From Candidatus Opimibacter skivensis (GTDB lineage Bacteria > Bacteroidota > Bacteroidia > Chitinophagales > Saprospiraceae), in contig JADKGY010000031.1 of assembly GCA_016722045.1 (NCBI GenBank), positions 120,338-184,337 of the forward strand: a stretch of DNA of 64,000 bases, given 5' to 3'. Made by a program: the position numbers and the translations under genes. Position 1 is the stretch's first letter. Each line of letters starts with the position of its first letter. Under the pieces are notes generated by a model, which saw only the letters and a list, made by a program, of their open reading frames with translations, had not been told where the DNA came from and searched no databases. This document shows positions 55,449 to 64,000 of this stretch, in pieces.

Positions 55449-56054
55449 TCAAATCGTCCCCTCACCAGCAACTATTTTTTTGGGATTCTGACTTTCCTTT
55501 TTCGTAAGTATCTCCAACAACATTGTTAATAAGGCAACAAACAAAATTATTACAAGCGAATAACTTGTAATCAACCACAAAATATTATTGTCAATAGATT
55601 CCTGAGTCCAGGCAGAACTCTTACCATCAGGACCTCCGAACCCTTCAGTAATTAAATCCGCATCAGATGTTATGGAAGGATGCTCAGCTTTAAATTTTAA
55701 AGCTACAGTCGTATAAGAATGATCATTTCCCTTTACATAAAATCCCACTGTGTCGTCAAAGTCCTTTGCCCGGAACGTGCTGGATAAGTACATGCGTGTG
55801 TGAAAAAAAAGCATGAGCAGCAAACCGACAAAAGCCACCACCGAAATAACTCTGAGCTTATTCCGCATTTTGACTGTCCGTTTACCATTCAGCAAGAAGG
55901 AAATAATAAAGCTGACGATGAGCGCCAATAGCGGGGTCAATGCATAATAATACTCCTGCAGTTCATCGATCTTCAGCAGTTTCACCAGTGCACCGCCAAA
56001 TAATCCAAACATGGCTGTAATAAGAGCCACCCTGATGGTAAGTGTTTTGTCCAT
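55449..56054 (-). CDS. Unknown four-helix membrane protein
   Basis: A 201-residue protein with hydrophobic segments at about residues 8-26, 38-55, 70-86 and 158-180, and an extracytoplasmic loop of about 70 residues (FRAKDFDDTVGFYVKGNDHSY) between the third and fourth. No family recognised. It lies 3 bp downstream of the 474-residue gene on the same strand, so the two probably form a pair. Confidence 0.5.
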   Translation of the reverse strand: MDKTLTIRVALITAMFGLFGGALVKLLKIDELQEYYYALTPLLALIVSFIISFLLNGKRTVKMRNKLRVISVVAFVGLLLMLFFHTRMYLSSTFRAKDFDDTVGFYVKGNDHSYTTVALKFKAEHPSITSDADLITEGFGGPDGKSSAWTQESIDNNILWLITSYSLVIILFVALLTMLLEILTKKESQNPKKIVAGEGTI

Positions 56055-56057
56055 ATA

Positions 56058-57482
56058 TTAATCTTTTACTTCGATGATAATGAGCTTATATTTTGGGCCA
56101 AATAATTCCGTAATTTTTGGTGAATTGAAAGCGTCAGCGGTATTGAATGTTTTATCAGTTGTTTCAACAATTCTATTTGTGCTGCTATTCACTACTTGTA
56201 TTCCAAACCGTGCCTTTGGAAGACTCACTTGCGCGTAAGTTGCTGCCGGACTGCATTTATGATATCTAAAAGTGTCTTCTTCTAAAGCAGGTGGAAAATA
56301 ATAAACAAAATATTTGTCAATCACTTCCGTATCTTTCAAAACAACAATACCATCTACCAATTTCCAGATCGCAAAAGCAAAAGGACGCAATGATCTCATA
56401 TTACTCAACTCCATTTTCGACATATCAGAAGCTTCAAAATCATCATCCATTTCCGTTTGAAAAATACTATTTCGGGAATCAGTTGTGACTCCCGTTAAAG
56501 CTCCACCATGTCCAAATCCTGTCATGTTGCTTGTAGATACAAATTTCTGATAGGCATCAGATGGCAACAAAATCGAAAGATCTTCAAGTATGTTTTTTAA
56601 CTTCTGAAAATCGTGTTTGTTCACCGCATGGCTCCTTATGCATTTCTGAACAATTTCTGAACATGCACTTGTCAGGTTCATGATCTGCATTGCTTTGGCA
56701 TTACGCGTTTTTTTAATCTTTCTTTCATAGGATTGCAGGCTTTCCTGAATAGTCAGAAGAAGCTTTTTTGAAGTGCCTACATCCGGAGATTTGATATCTG
56801 AAATACTTGTCAACTGTACGTAAAGTTGACTATACCTGGATATGCTGTCAAGGAGCTCACTTTGTGTACCTTTATTTTTTTCTTTGTCTATCTTGAATTG
56901 CGTCTTGAAATATGTCCTGGTGCTTTTCGTCATTGGAGGGAACTGGGGAAGCTTACATACATAATTCGCAGATACAGAATCCACATTTTTTAATTCAGGG
57001 TTGAGTGCATAGAATAGATCATATGCTCCCTGAGTTGGCAAAACATTCAGAGATACAAATTTAGACTCCACAAAATTTGGTACCGGAACTATTTTAGGTT
57101 GAGCAACATAGATAGCTGCCTTTGTTTCCGTAGGCTGCATATAAATGGTTTTCACGGCATACATCCGCTCATTACCCGGAGAAAATGGCTCGGATATCTC
57201 CGTTTTAAATCCCGACGCAAAAGCCTGAACAATAAAAGGAGGTAACTCACGGGTAGAAAACAAATAATTGCCCAAAGAATCAGTATAACCGGTAGTGATA
57301 TCCGCATTAGAAGGACTTGTTTTAAGGCTGACCATCACGTTTTGCATCGGTAGTTGAGTAGATGCGTTATACACATACCCTCGTATGTTAAAGCCCTGCT
57401 TCTGGGCAAAAGATGAACCACTAATACAGAAACATAGTATGAACAACAAAATTATCTGAGGCCAATAAGTAAGCTTTTTCAT
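56058..57482 (-). CDS. Exported protein with carboxypeptidase-regulatory-like domain
   Basis: A 474-residue protein with a signal peptide (ending SSFAQ), a beta-sandwich regulatory-like domain (residues 31-105, RGYVYNASTQLPMQNVMVSLKTSP), and a helical central region (230-310, coiled-coil rich with RKIKKTRNAKAM). The C-terminal 80 residues look beta-rich (YAQVSLPKARFGIQVVNSS). No known enzyme motif. It pairs with the downstream four-helix protein and could be an envelope structural component; function unknown. Confidence 0.6.
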   Translation of the reverse strand: MKKLTYWPQIILLFILCFCISGSSFAQKQGFNIRGYVYNASTQLPMQNVMVSLKTSPSNADITTGYTDSLGNYLFSTRELPPFIVQAFASGFKTEISEPFSPGNERMYAVKTIYMQPTETKAAIYVAQPKIVPVPNFVESKFVSLNVLPTQGAYDLFYALNPELKNVDSVSANYVCKLPQFPPMTKSTRTYFKTQFKIDKEKNKGTQSELLDSISRYSQLYVQLTSISDIKSPDVGTSKKLLLTIQESLQSYERKIKKTRNAKAMQIMNLTSACSEIVQKCIRSHAVNKHDFQKLKNILEDLSILLPSDAYQKFVSTSNMTGFGHGGALTGVTTDSRNSIFQTEMDDDFEASDMSKMELSNMRSLRPFAFAIWKLVDGIVVLKDTEVIDKYFVYYFPPALEEDTFRYHKCSPAATYAQVSLPKARFGIQVVNSSTNRIVETTDKTFNTADAFNSPKITELFGPKYKLIIIEVKD

Positions 57483-57932
57483 TCTTTAATGAATTGGAGA
57501 TGATTTGATCTAAAATAATGTCGGCAACAATGGCCGGAAAATGAATTTATTTTTACAATAATTCTTTTTTTGAATACTATTTTACCGATTTTATCAATTC
57601 GAATTTGACACAATTTATCAATTTAATTTTAATACAACAAAATTATAACTAAAAAATTAAGGCCCATTTGGAAATCCCCCTCCCTTCCCGTATCTTCCCT
57701 ACACCAAAATTGCACAACCCGACTGAATAACTTTTTGCATAACATCGGGCAAACGAATAGTTAAGGTTTTTTTAGGGAAGAAAAATATTGAATCTGTTTG
57801 TAGAGATCAATTTTTTTATTCCTCTTTTCTAAATATTGATTTTTTTCTGTCTGCATCAACGAAGGGATTTTGTAGACCATAGCTCTTTTATAATTGCATT
57901 TATCATTATATCATCATTCTAAACATGCTCCT
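57483..57932. other. AT-rich divergent promoter region
   Basis: This 450-bp gap lies between divergent genes and is very AT-rich. A TTGACA-like word (57606) with 17 bp to TTTAAT is probably chance in this phylum. No repeat, hairpin or gene was recognised. Confidence 0.4.
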
Positions 57933-58316
57933 ATGCCCACCAAACTCATCACCCTGCCCGCTGACAACCCGGCTCAGGCTCAAGCCCTGCTCACACAAAC
58001 CCTGAAAGAAGACAAAGTCCTCCTCATCGTCATCGGGAGCACCAATATCGCCGTCAATACCGCCGATCGCGCAGCCCGATTTACCGGTGCGCCCGATGAA
58101 CCAAGATGGGTCGTCCGTGCACCACAGATCGCTGATGTCATCGACATTCTCAAAGCCATCCAGGATCCTGCATCTCTTGTCATCGATTGGGATGATACAC
58201 TGCTGATCGCTGTATCGATCACAGATGTGATCCGCGACATGATAGACCAGGACGGCACTCTCCCCACGCTGGTCAGGTTACAAACCGCATGGATGAAAGC
58301 AGAAAATAACCAATAA
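57933..58316 (+). CDS. Unknown small soluble protein (127 aa)
   Basis: Starts at ATG 57933 (the frame is open to 57894). The sequence has an alternating alpha/beta pattern (KVLLIVIGSTNIAVNT, SLVIDWDDTLLIAVSIT) with no signal peptide. High GC and even codon use suggest a real gene. No family recognised. It lies 46 bp before the coiled-coil protein and may share its transcript. Confidence 0.5.
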   Translation: MPTKLITLPADNPAQAQALLTQTLKEDKVLLIVIGSTNIAVNTADRAARFTGAPDEPRWVVRAPQIADVIDILKAIQDPASLVIDWDDTLLIAVSITDVIRDMIDQDGTLPTLVRLQTAWMKAENNQ

Positions 58317-58362
58317 CGTAAAGCTCGTTCATTTAACGAATGCTTCCTTAATTCTTCCTCCT

Positions 58363-60129
58363 ATGAAAAAGCATCTTTTCCTTATCATACTCATCCTATC
58401 CGTACATGCACTTCACGGTCAATTTCTCACCCTGACCGAATCCGATGAATCCGGAAAAATACGCGCGCTCAACGATCGTCGCCAAACGATCGATATCAAC
58501 AGCAAAATCAATATCGATATCGATCGGGAAAAGATCACCAATGCATTCGGCCAACAATTAGCGCACGACGGAAACGCTGCCATCGATACGCTTCTCAAAA
58601 CATTAAACCTGTACAAAACCTATCTCGAAAAATTAAGCAAGGAGATTCAGAACTACCAGGACCTCTACAATGAAGGCCTCGCATCCGTCGATGTCGCTCG
58701 TTTAGATCTGGCTTTGAAGGCAAGAGCTGCAGCAGGTCTTGATATCGCCGAACTTTTCTCCAACAATGAAAGATTCAACCAACGGTGGGAAGAAGAACTG
58801 TCCAGATTTAGCGGAGGTACTACAAATGATCAGTACCGCATAATACTTCGTCTCCTGTCTGAAGAAATAGAACTTTTGCGAACTGATCTGCAGACTAAGC
58901 TTAAAGAAGCCGGAGTTTATTTTCAATTAGCAGCATGGTTTACCGGGAATGGAAACACTACACCTGTTCACCTCGATGGTTTCGATGATCTGCCTCCGGG
59001 TGAATATTATCATTTTGAAAGAAATAAACTCTATCTCACCCAACAACAACTGGATGAATTCAAAGGTCTCCAATCTTTTTTTGAAGGAATGGATCGCAGC
59101 CAGTTCTTTGACAAAATCATTGACGCCATACCCGGCATGCTCAACAATGTCATCAATGAAGATTCTATCCAGACGCAGCTTGACCGCTTAATATCCTCCA
59201 TTACAAACCTGAACACAACAGCGCAAGCGGAAAAAACAAAAGTGCTGGAACAAGCAAAAAAAATAGCCGACGGGTTCAAACTACTCACGCTTGATATTAA
59301 AAAAGATGTCACCAAATATTCTTCAGGTGCCAGATCATCAAACACCGGTTCTAAAACGGATTTACTACAAAACTTCATGGCCGATGTCAACCAGGTAAAG
59401 AGTCAGATCCAGACATTGGAAGATGAAATGAAAGCTCTCGTCTCCAGCGTAGATTTCCAGACACTTGGTGCAGGAGTGAATTCGATCAAAACAGATTTCA
59501 ATTCGCTACAATCACTCCTGAAACGACAAGCTTCAGATCTGGTAGAAAGAGCTACTGAAGGAATTCAGATCGCGATCTACGGTCGTAAAATAAACACTGC
59601 TGCACTGGGAGATCAGCAATCAGGTATTGAAACTCCAATTGGACAACATTCCTGTCAATAGTATCCTTGATGTCAACTATGTAGGCAAACGCGAACCCGG
59701 AGATCTGCTCGTCCGAAAGCTGTGCTATGGAAGGTGAAGAAAAAATCCCATCGCAGTCGAGACCCGTGAGCTTGTCGTCATGAATGCCTTGCCACATCTT
59801 GAGATGGGCATCCTGTATGCTTTTGCAAAACCTGTTACATCGAATTCGAATTTCAAAGGTGGCCCTCTGGTCAGTCTTTTATACAAATTTAAAAGTCATA
59901 GTCTCCCCTACCGCAATTTTTAGACTTCGGTATTGGCATACATGCCGCATCATTTGATTTTAATAATGATGACACACCTGAATTTGCAGGAGGTGTTGTG
60001 GCGAGTTTTCTTAAAGACTATGTACAGTTTGGATGGGGCTTCAATTTTAATAGTAACAAAGGATATAATTTTGTCGGTATCCGGATTCCTATTCCTACAT
60101 CACCCATTTCACTGGCAAAAGTACCTTAA
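58363..60129 (+). CDS. Exported coiled-coil protein with C-terminal beta-barrel-like end, frameshifted
   Basis: The first 432 residues are one frame: a signal peptide (LHGQ), a helical coiled-coil region (residues 40-190 and 270-420), and a FTGNGNTTPVHLDGFDDLPPGEYYHFERNKLYL loop. From about 59625 the frame changes several times; translation in the right frames gives LDNIPVNSILDVNYVGKREPGD, then VMNALPHLEMGILYAFAKP, and a glycine/aromatic-rich strand-like end (FGIGIHAASFDFNNDDTPEFAGGVVASFLKDYVQFGWGFN, ending at a TAA at 60127). The end resembles outer-membrane beta strands. Function unknown. The breaks look like sequencing indels. Confidence 0.6.
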
Positions 60130-60142
60130 ACTATTTCGCGCT

Positions 60143-61903
60143 ATGGAAGCCAAGTCACATATCATCAATTGTCACACGCATGTTTTTAAGAGTGATGCCA
60201 TTCCACCTTTCCTGGCGAAAACATTTTTGGTATGGCCAATCTATTATTTCCTCAATACGGGAGTTATTTTAGGCCTTGCACGTTTTTGGTACAACAGCAA
60301 GTTGAGTCCACGCAGATGGCCTTACACCTATTTCTACAGACGTCTTCAAATTGCTCAGTATGCCTATAGATCATTCGTACAACGAAATCCAATAGCGAGA
60401 CCATTGGTGTCGATTATCAATTTGCTACTTATACTTCACGCTGTTTATTTTATATTCAAACCATTGCTGATAAAACTTATCGCGATCAATTCAACGATTC
60501 ATACATGGGTCTCTGCTGTAAAAAATGTTCTTGTTCAATTCCATTTATTCTATCCCCCGATCCTTCAACTATTATAAAAATCCATCCTTACTCTTCGTAT
60601 TTCTTTTTATTAAAAAGTGGTAGAAAAGTTCTAATCGGGATCCTCAAAAATGGTACAAAACTCGGCGGCTTGTGGCCGGATGACCAATCCATTGCGTTTT
60701 ATAACGATATCTCAATATTGGTCGTTTTGCCAATTATAAAACACATCACATCTATATTCGGCCGTCTGGAAAAACAATATGATGCAGGCACCGGATTTAT
60801 TTTCACTTCCGATGGATATGGCTCATATGGGCGCAGGTCCGCTCCAAAGGTGTGAGGGGTGCTTTTGCAGATCAAGTGGATGAGCTCGCCAGGATAAAGA
60901 AATTAAAACCAGACATTGCATTTCCTTTTGTATTCATAGATCCCAGGAGAATCACAAAAGATAAATCTTTTCTTTCTAAAATATACAATTGAATCAGGAA
61001 GGAAAGTAGTTCTTGAGGATTGTTTTGTAAAAAATTATATCGAAACAAACAAATTCAATGGTTTTAAAATTTATCCGGCATTAGGCTATTATCCTTTAAG
61101 ATGACCGCTTATTGGTCCTTTGGAAATATGCTGCCGATCATGGGCTGCCAATCATGACATGCGATCAAAGGCACAATTTATTACAGGGGACAAAGAAAAA
61201 AATGGGGCTATCATCCCATTCGAACAAACGAAAGGTCATGAGCGAACAGACTCCCGAAAAATTGGCTTCCGGAATTAAAGAATATAAATTTCATCAACAA
61301 TTTCTAACCATCCGTTAAATTATTTCTGTCTGTCGAAGAACAAGCGTTGCGTCATGTAGTCGCCTTTCTTAAAACGAGGATGTAAAAAAACTTTTTGGTT
61401 TTACAGATTTGGCTACGCCGCTGAAACATGACCAAAATTGAAATTATGTTCCGGCCACTATGGTGGAGAAGACGAATGGGCCCGCTACCTCGAGCTCGAC
61501 AGAAAACAATATGGCCGTAGCTCGCCACCCATCCGGACACAGGAACAGATTTTTGACCAATGGAATATTTTCTCCGGTCAAAATGGAACAACTCTGGAAA
61601 AATGCAGATTGGTATTCGATATCATCTCGTCTTTAATTCTTCAGTGCATGATAATCTATACGCCGACATCATGCCAGAGCATCCTGCATGATCTTTCGAT
61701 CATTCCATTGTTAAAAACTTCGCTTCAGAATCCAAAATTATCACAGCGTATTTTATTTGGAACGGATTTTTATGTGGTGCGTAATCACAAGAGTAGAACG
61801 AGAAATGCTGGGTGAAATGCTATCCAGTCTTTCAATCGCTGAATTTGATTTGATCGCGAGGACGAATCCAATAAATTACCTGACATCTTCTAATTATCCC
61901 TGA
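60143..61903 (+). CDS. Amidohydrolase-family metal-dependent hydrolase, multiply frameshifted
   Basis: Starts at ATG 60143 (MEAKSHIINCHTHVFK), with the metal-binding H-x-H of amidohydrolases in its first 12 residues. Further pieces in different frames: a membrane-like segment of LLLILHAVYFIFKPLL (about 60420), LPMDMAHMGAG, DQVDELARIKKLKPDIAFPFVFIDPRR (60867-60950), KIYPALGYYPLR, WKYAADHGLPIMT (61120), FGHYGGEDEW-like CSGHYGGEDEWARYLEL (61443) and LFGTDFYVV (61755), ending with TGA at 61901. These fit Bacteroidota amidohydrolases of unknown substrate, here with an unusual hydrophobic insert near the N-terminus. At least five frame changes exist. Confidence 0.65.
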
Positions 61904-61960
61904 TACTTCAGTATTCAACCAATAAGATTATTATTTCTTATCTTCCAGTGGCTCAAACCT

Positions 61961-64000
61961 ATGAATAAGGAAATGAGGCCTTTATCCGCGTCTTCCTGTT
62001 GCTCAGCCCATGATTGTCAGGACAGACGACCGAAGATCGGCTTCTCCAGACCCGGCCTGAATATTAATGCTTCATCATATTGGCTATTTTGACAACCCTT
62101 TTTCAAATTCTCTTTACGCTTACTGATACCACAACCCTCTGTGGACGGCATGTATTAGTATTTTTTACAATGAAGGCCTGGCCAAAAGATTTATCTTAGA
62201 TCGATGGGGACAAAGCGTATCAAATTTATTCAGATTGTACCAGGGAATTACTATTTGATTTCAGTAGCTTTGGAGCCCTCAAGTCAAAATTACTGAAGGG
62301 TTTGGGGCAGATTACATACAGTTGTAGGTAGAAATGAGGTTAGTACTTGAAAATGGTGAAGTGCGTTTTTTATCTGATGTTGATTCTCCACAAGGATATA
62401 GAAGATCATGGATTCAAGGCACAGGGAGATATTGAAGCCGGTTTATTTCCCCATAAATGATCCTGAAGGTCTTGATGTTTTTGCTTCAAAAGTAATGAGA
62501 CTTTCAAACCGGGATACTTTGGAGTAATGCACAACAATTGGGAAAATGTCATCTATTGAGTTGTCTGCAACCGTGAGCTTTAGTTTTCTTTTCGTTCAAA
62601 ATGATTTCCAGATATCAGTAACCAACGTATCTGAATTTCATACTGATTACTTGTGGAACTTTGGTAATGGAGACATTTCGCATGACAAGAACCTTGTGTA
62701 CAATTATCCAAAAGCAGGTTGTTATTCTATTTCATTGCATGTATCCAATGAATGTTATAAAGGTAAAAACACAATCCTATATCATACCTGTTTGCGTTGC
62801 ACCTGATTGGGATACGATTAGCAAGCTTGATTTTTGTGTCCCTATTCACTTTCAACCTGAAAAGAATAAATGATCATCTCCAGCTTATTAATTCTACGGA
62901 ACAAAGCTTTATCGACCGGATGATGATGGAGTTTCATGGGCGTTGACCCGGATTCCGCAGGGAGGTTATTCACTTTTTGGGGATATTGAATGTGTCACGA
63001 TGAGCTCAGGGCAACATATCTCTTGTCAGTGATAGTCCCGCTGATCAAACGGAAAGCCATAATGACTACCATTGATGGAGGTTTGACCTGGCAAAGAGCA
63101 CTTCTTGGACTGTATCTCATAAACTTAGAATCAGGAAGTCATGGGGATGCCTAAGCTACAGGTCATCATAATCGCTATTTCAAATCAATTGAGGACGTAA
63201 GGATATGTTGGACAGATCTTTCTGATTCAGGGATTTCTAGTTGAGGAAACATGGAATGGTACAGTATTCAGCGTTCCTTGCGTTGAGTTTCATGGAATAG
63301 AAACTTTTCAAATTCGCGATATTATTTGGGAAATCATTTGACGGAGGTATTCAATGGAAAAATACCCTTTACCTATTTCAATCAAATTCTTTACTTTACA
63401 AACCCAATCCTTGGATATGGATATAGCTGGAGTAACCTGGGATTGTGGCGAACAGAAGATGGTGGACTTGTTTGGCAATTAATTCTTTTCCGACATAAAC
63501 TTCTGTCCGGGATTACTTTTTCGTTGATTCCAAAACAGGATGGACCAGTGATGATAATGGAATTGTTTAATATACAAACTGATGGAATGGAATCTTTTGT
63601 AAAACGAATTGTAAAGGGACAGGTTTGAGGGCCATTTATCCATAATTATCTATCGAAAAAGGGATGGCTGTCTCCAGGCAATATATTTTAGAATTTAATG
63701 GGATAAAGCCATCCACTTGTCTTTCATCCGATCAGGACGTCGATGGCTATTCTGATGATGCAGATCGTGACGACACAACAGCTCCCAACCATCTGGGTGC
63801 CATTGAAATCCTGAATAACGGAATTGATGAAGATTGTATTTTTGAGTTGATCTTGTCACGGCGCACATAAGCAATCTTCGCGGGTATGCCCATTACGATA
63901 TATCCAAATCCGGCCTCAGAAACATTATCTAGCTCTTGGCGCGTTTTGGGCGACCTACTTTCAACAACTATTTTTGATGTAACCGTAAGATGCTTTATAC
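61961..64000 (+). pseudogene. Fragmented T9SS-secreted protein with PKD and MopE-like motifs, 3' end outside the window
   Basis: The region is open only in fragments. Recognisable pieces are a PKD domain (YLWNFGNGDISHDKNLVYNY, 62655-62720), a BNR/YCF48-like repeat (GLWRTEDGGLVWQL, about 63440), a MopE-type metal-binding motif (DQDVDGYSDDADRDDT, then NNGIDEDC; 63733-63840) and the start of a T9SS sorting domain (ITIYPNPASETL, about 63893). The combination is normal for a giant surface protein of Bacteroidota. The start at 61961 (MNKEM) is a guess. Whether it is truly a pseudogene or only poorly sequenced cannot be told, but error is more likely. Confidence 0.5.

Noticed and set aside
57606..57634. 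Sigma-70 promoter TTGACA-N17-TTTAAT
   Set aside because: Bacteroidota use a different primary sigma consensus; in AT-rich DNA this match is expected by chance.

Overview
The window looks like one contig from an uncultured Bacteroidota bacterium, most likely of the Saprospiria type. Support comes from type IX secretion (T9SS) C-terminal sorting domains with SprB repeats, a SusC/SusD pair, OMP_b-brl_3-type TonB receptors, lipoproteins with a Cys lipobox, TAnnTTTG-type promoter motifs (16486, 25716), near absence of Shine-Dalgarno sequences and about 40 % GC by eye. The lineage is inferred from gene families only.

Layout. 0-2.4 kb: end of a PstS-like binding protein and a large TPR protein. 2.4-7.5 kb (minus): a short MoxR/DUF58/BatA operon with an extra unknown periplasmic protein. 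7.5-16.2 kb: lptB coupled to two tiny lipoproteins, an Ig-like lipoprotein, a four-helix-bundle (S23/IVP) gene bracketed by inverted repeat copies, a XerD-type recombinase and a frameshifted TonB receptor. 16.5-25.7 kb: ppc with an in-frame tripeptide expansion, patatin, SDR, a soluble TonB_C-domain protein, acyl-CoA dehydrogenase and a MOSC protein. 26-29.6 kb: two secreted proteins (SprB-repeat/T9SS and beta-helix). 30-37.5 kb: hisS, pheS, an O-antigen ligase family protein and a UvrD helicase-nuclease. 37.5-53.3 kb: a glucan utilisation locus, with a divergent propeller/Y_Y_Y/LuxR sensor-regulator, a T9SS glycan-binding protein, SusC, SusD, a PKD-like lipoprotein, two GH16 endo-beta-glucanases, and then glgB with a long Lys/Ala-rich tail. 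53.5-64 kb: a thrombospondin-type-3 surface protein, two unknown envelope proteins, an unknown coiled-coil surface protein, an amidohydrolase and the start of a PKD/MopE/T9SS giant.

The most unusual property of the window is its spacers. Nearly every gap holds structured repeats: degenerate tandem heptamers (sometimes 6-, 8- or 9-mers) starting at or near stop codons, a 113-bp tandem array with a 226-bp higher-order period, arrays of short TTTTCCTAAAA hairpins at two loci, a 58-60 bp perfect palindrome element at two loci, and interspersed elements that have become coding sequence at protein C-termini (ppc, glgB, SDR).

Sequence quality. Several long genes are interrupted by single-base indels, often in homopolymers (the TonB receptor, susC, the second GH16, four in glgB, two in the TSP3 protein), and from about 59.6 kb onward almost every gene is broken. 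This fits uncorrected long-read error or a low-coverage contig end better than real pseudogenes. No rRNA, tRNA or CRISPR array was recognised by eye.
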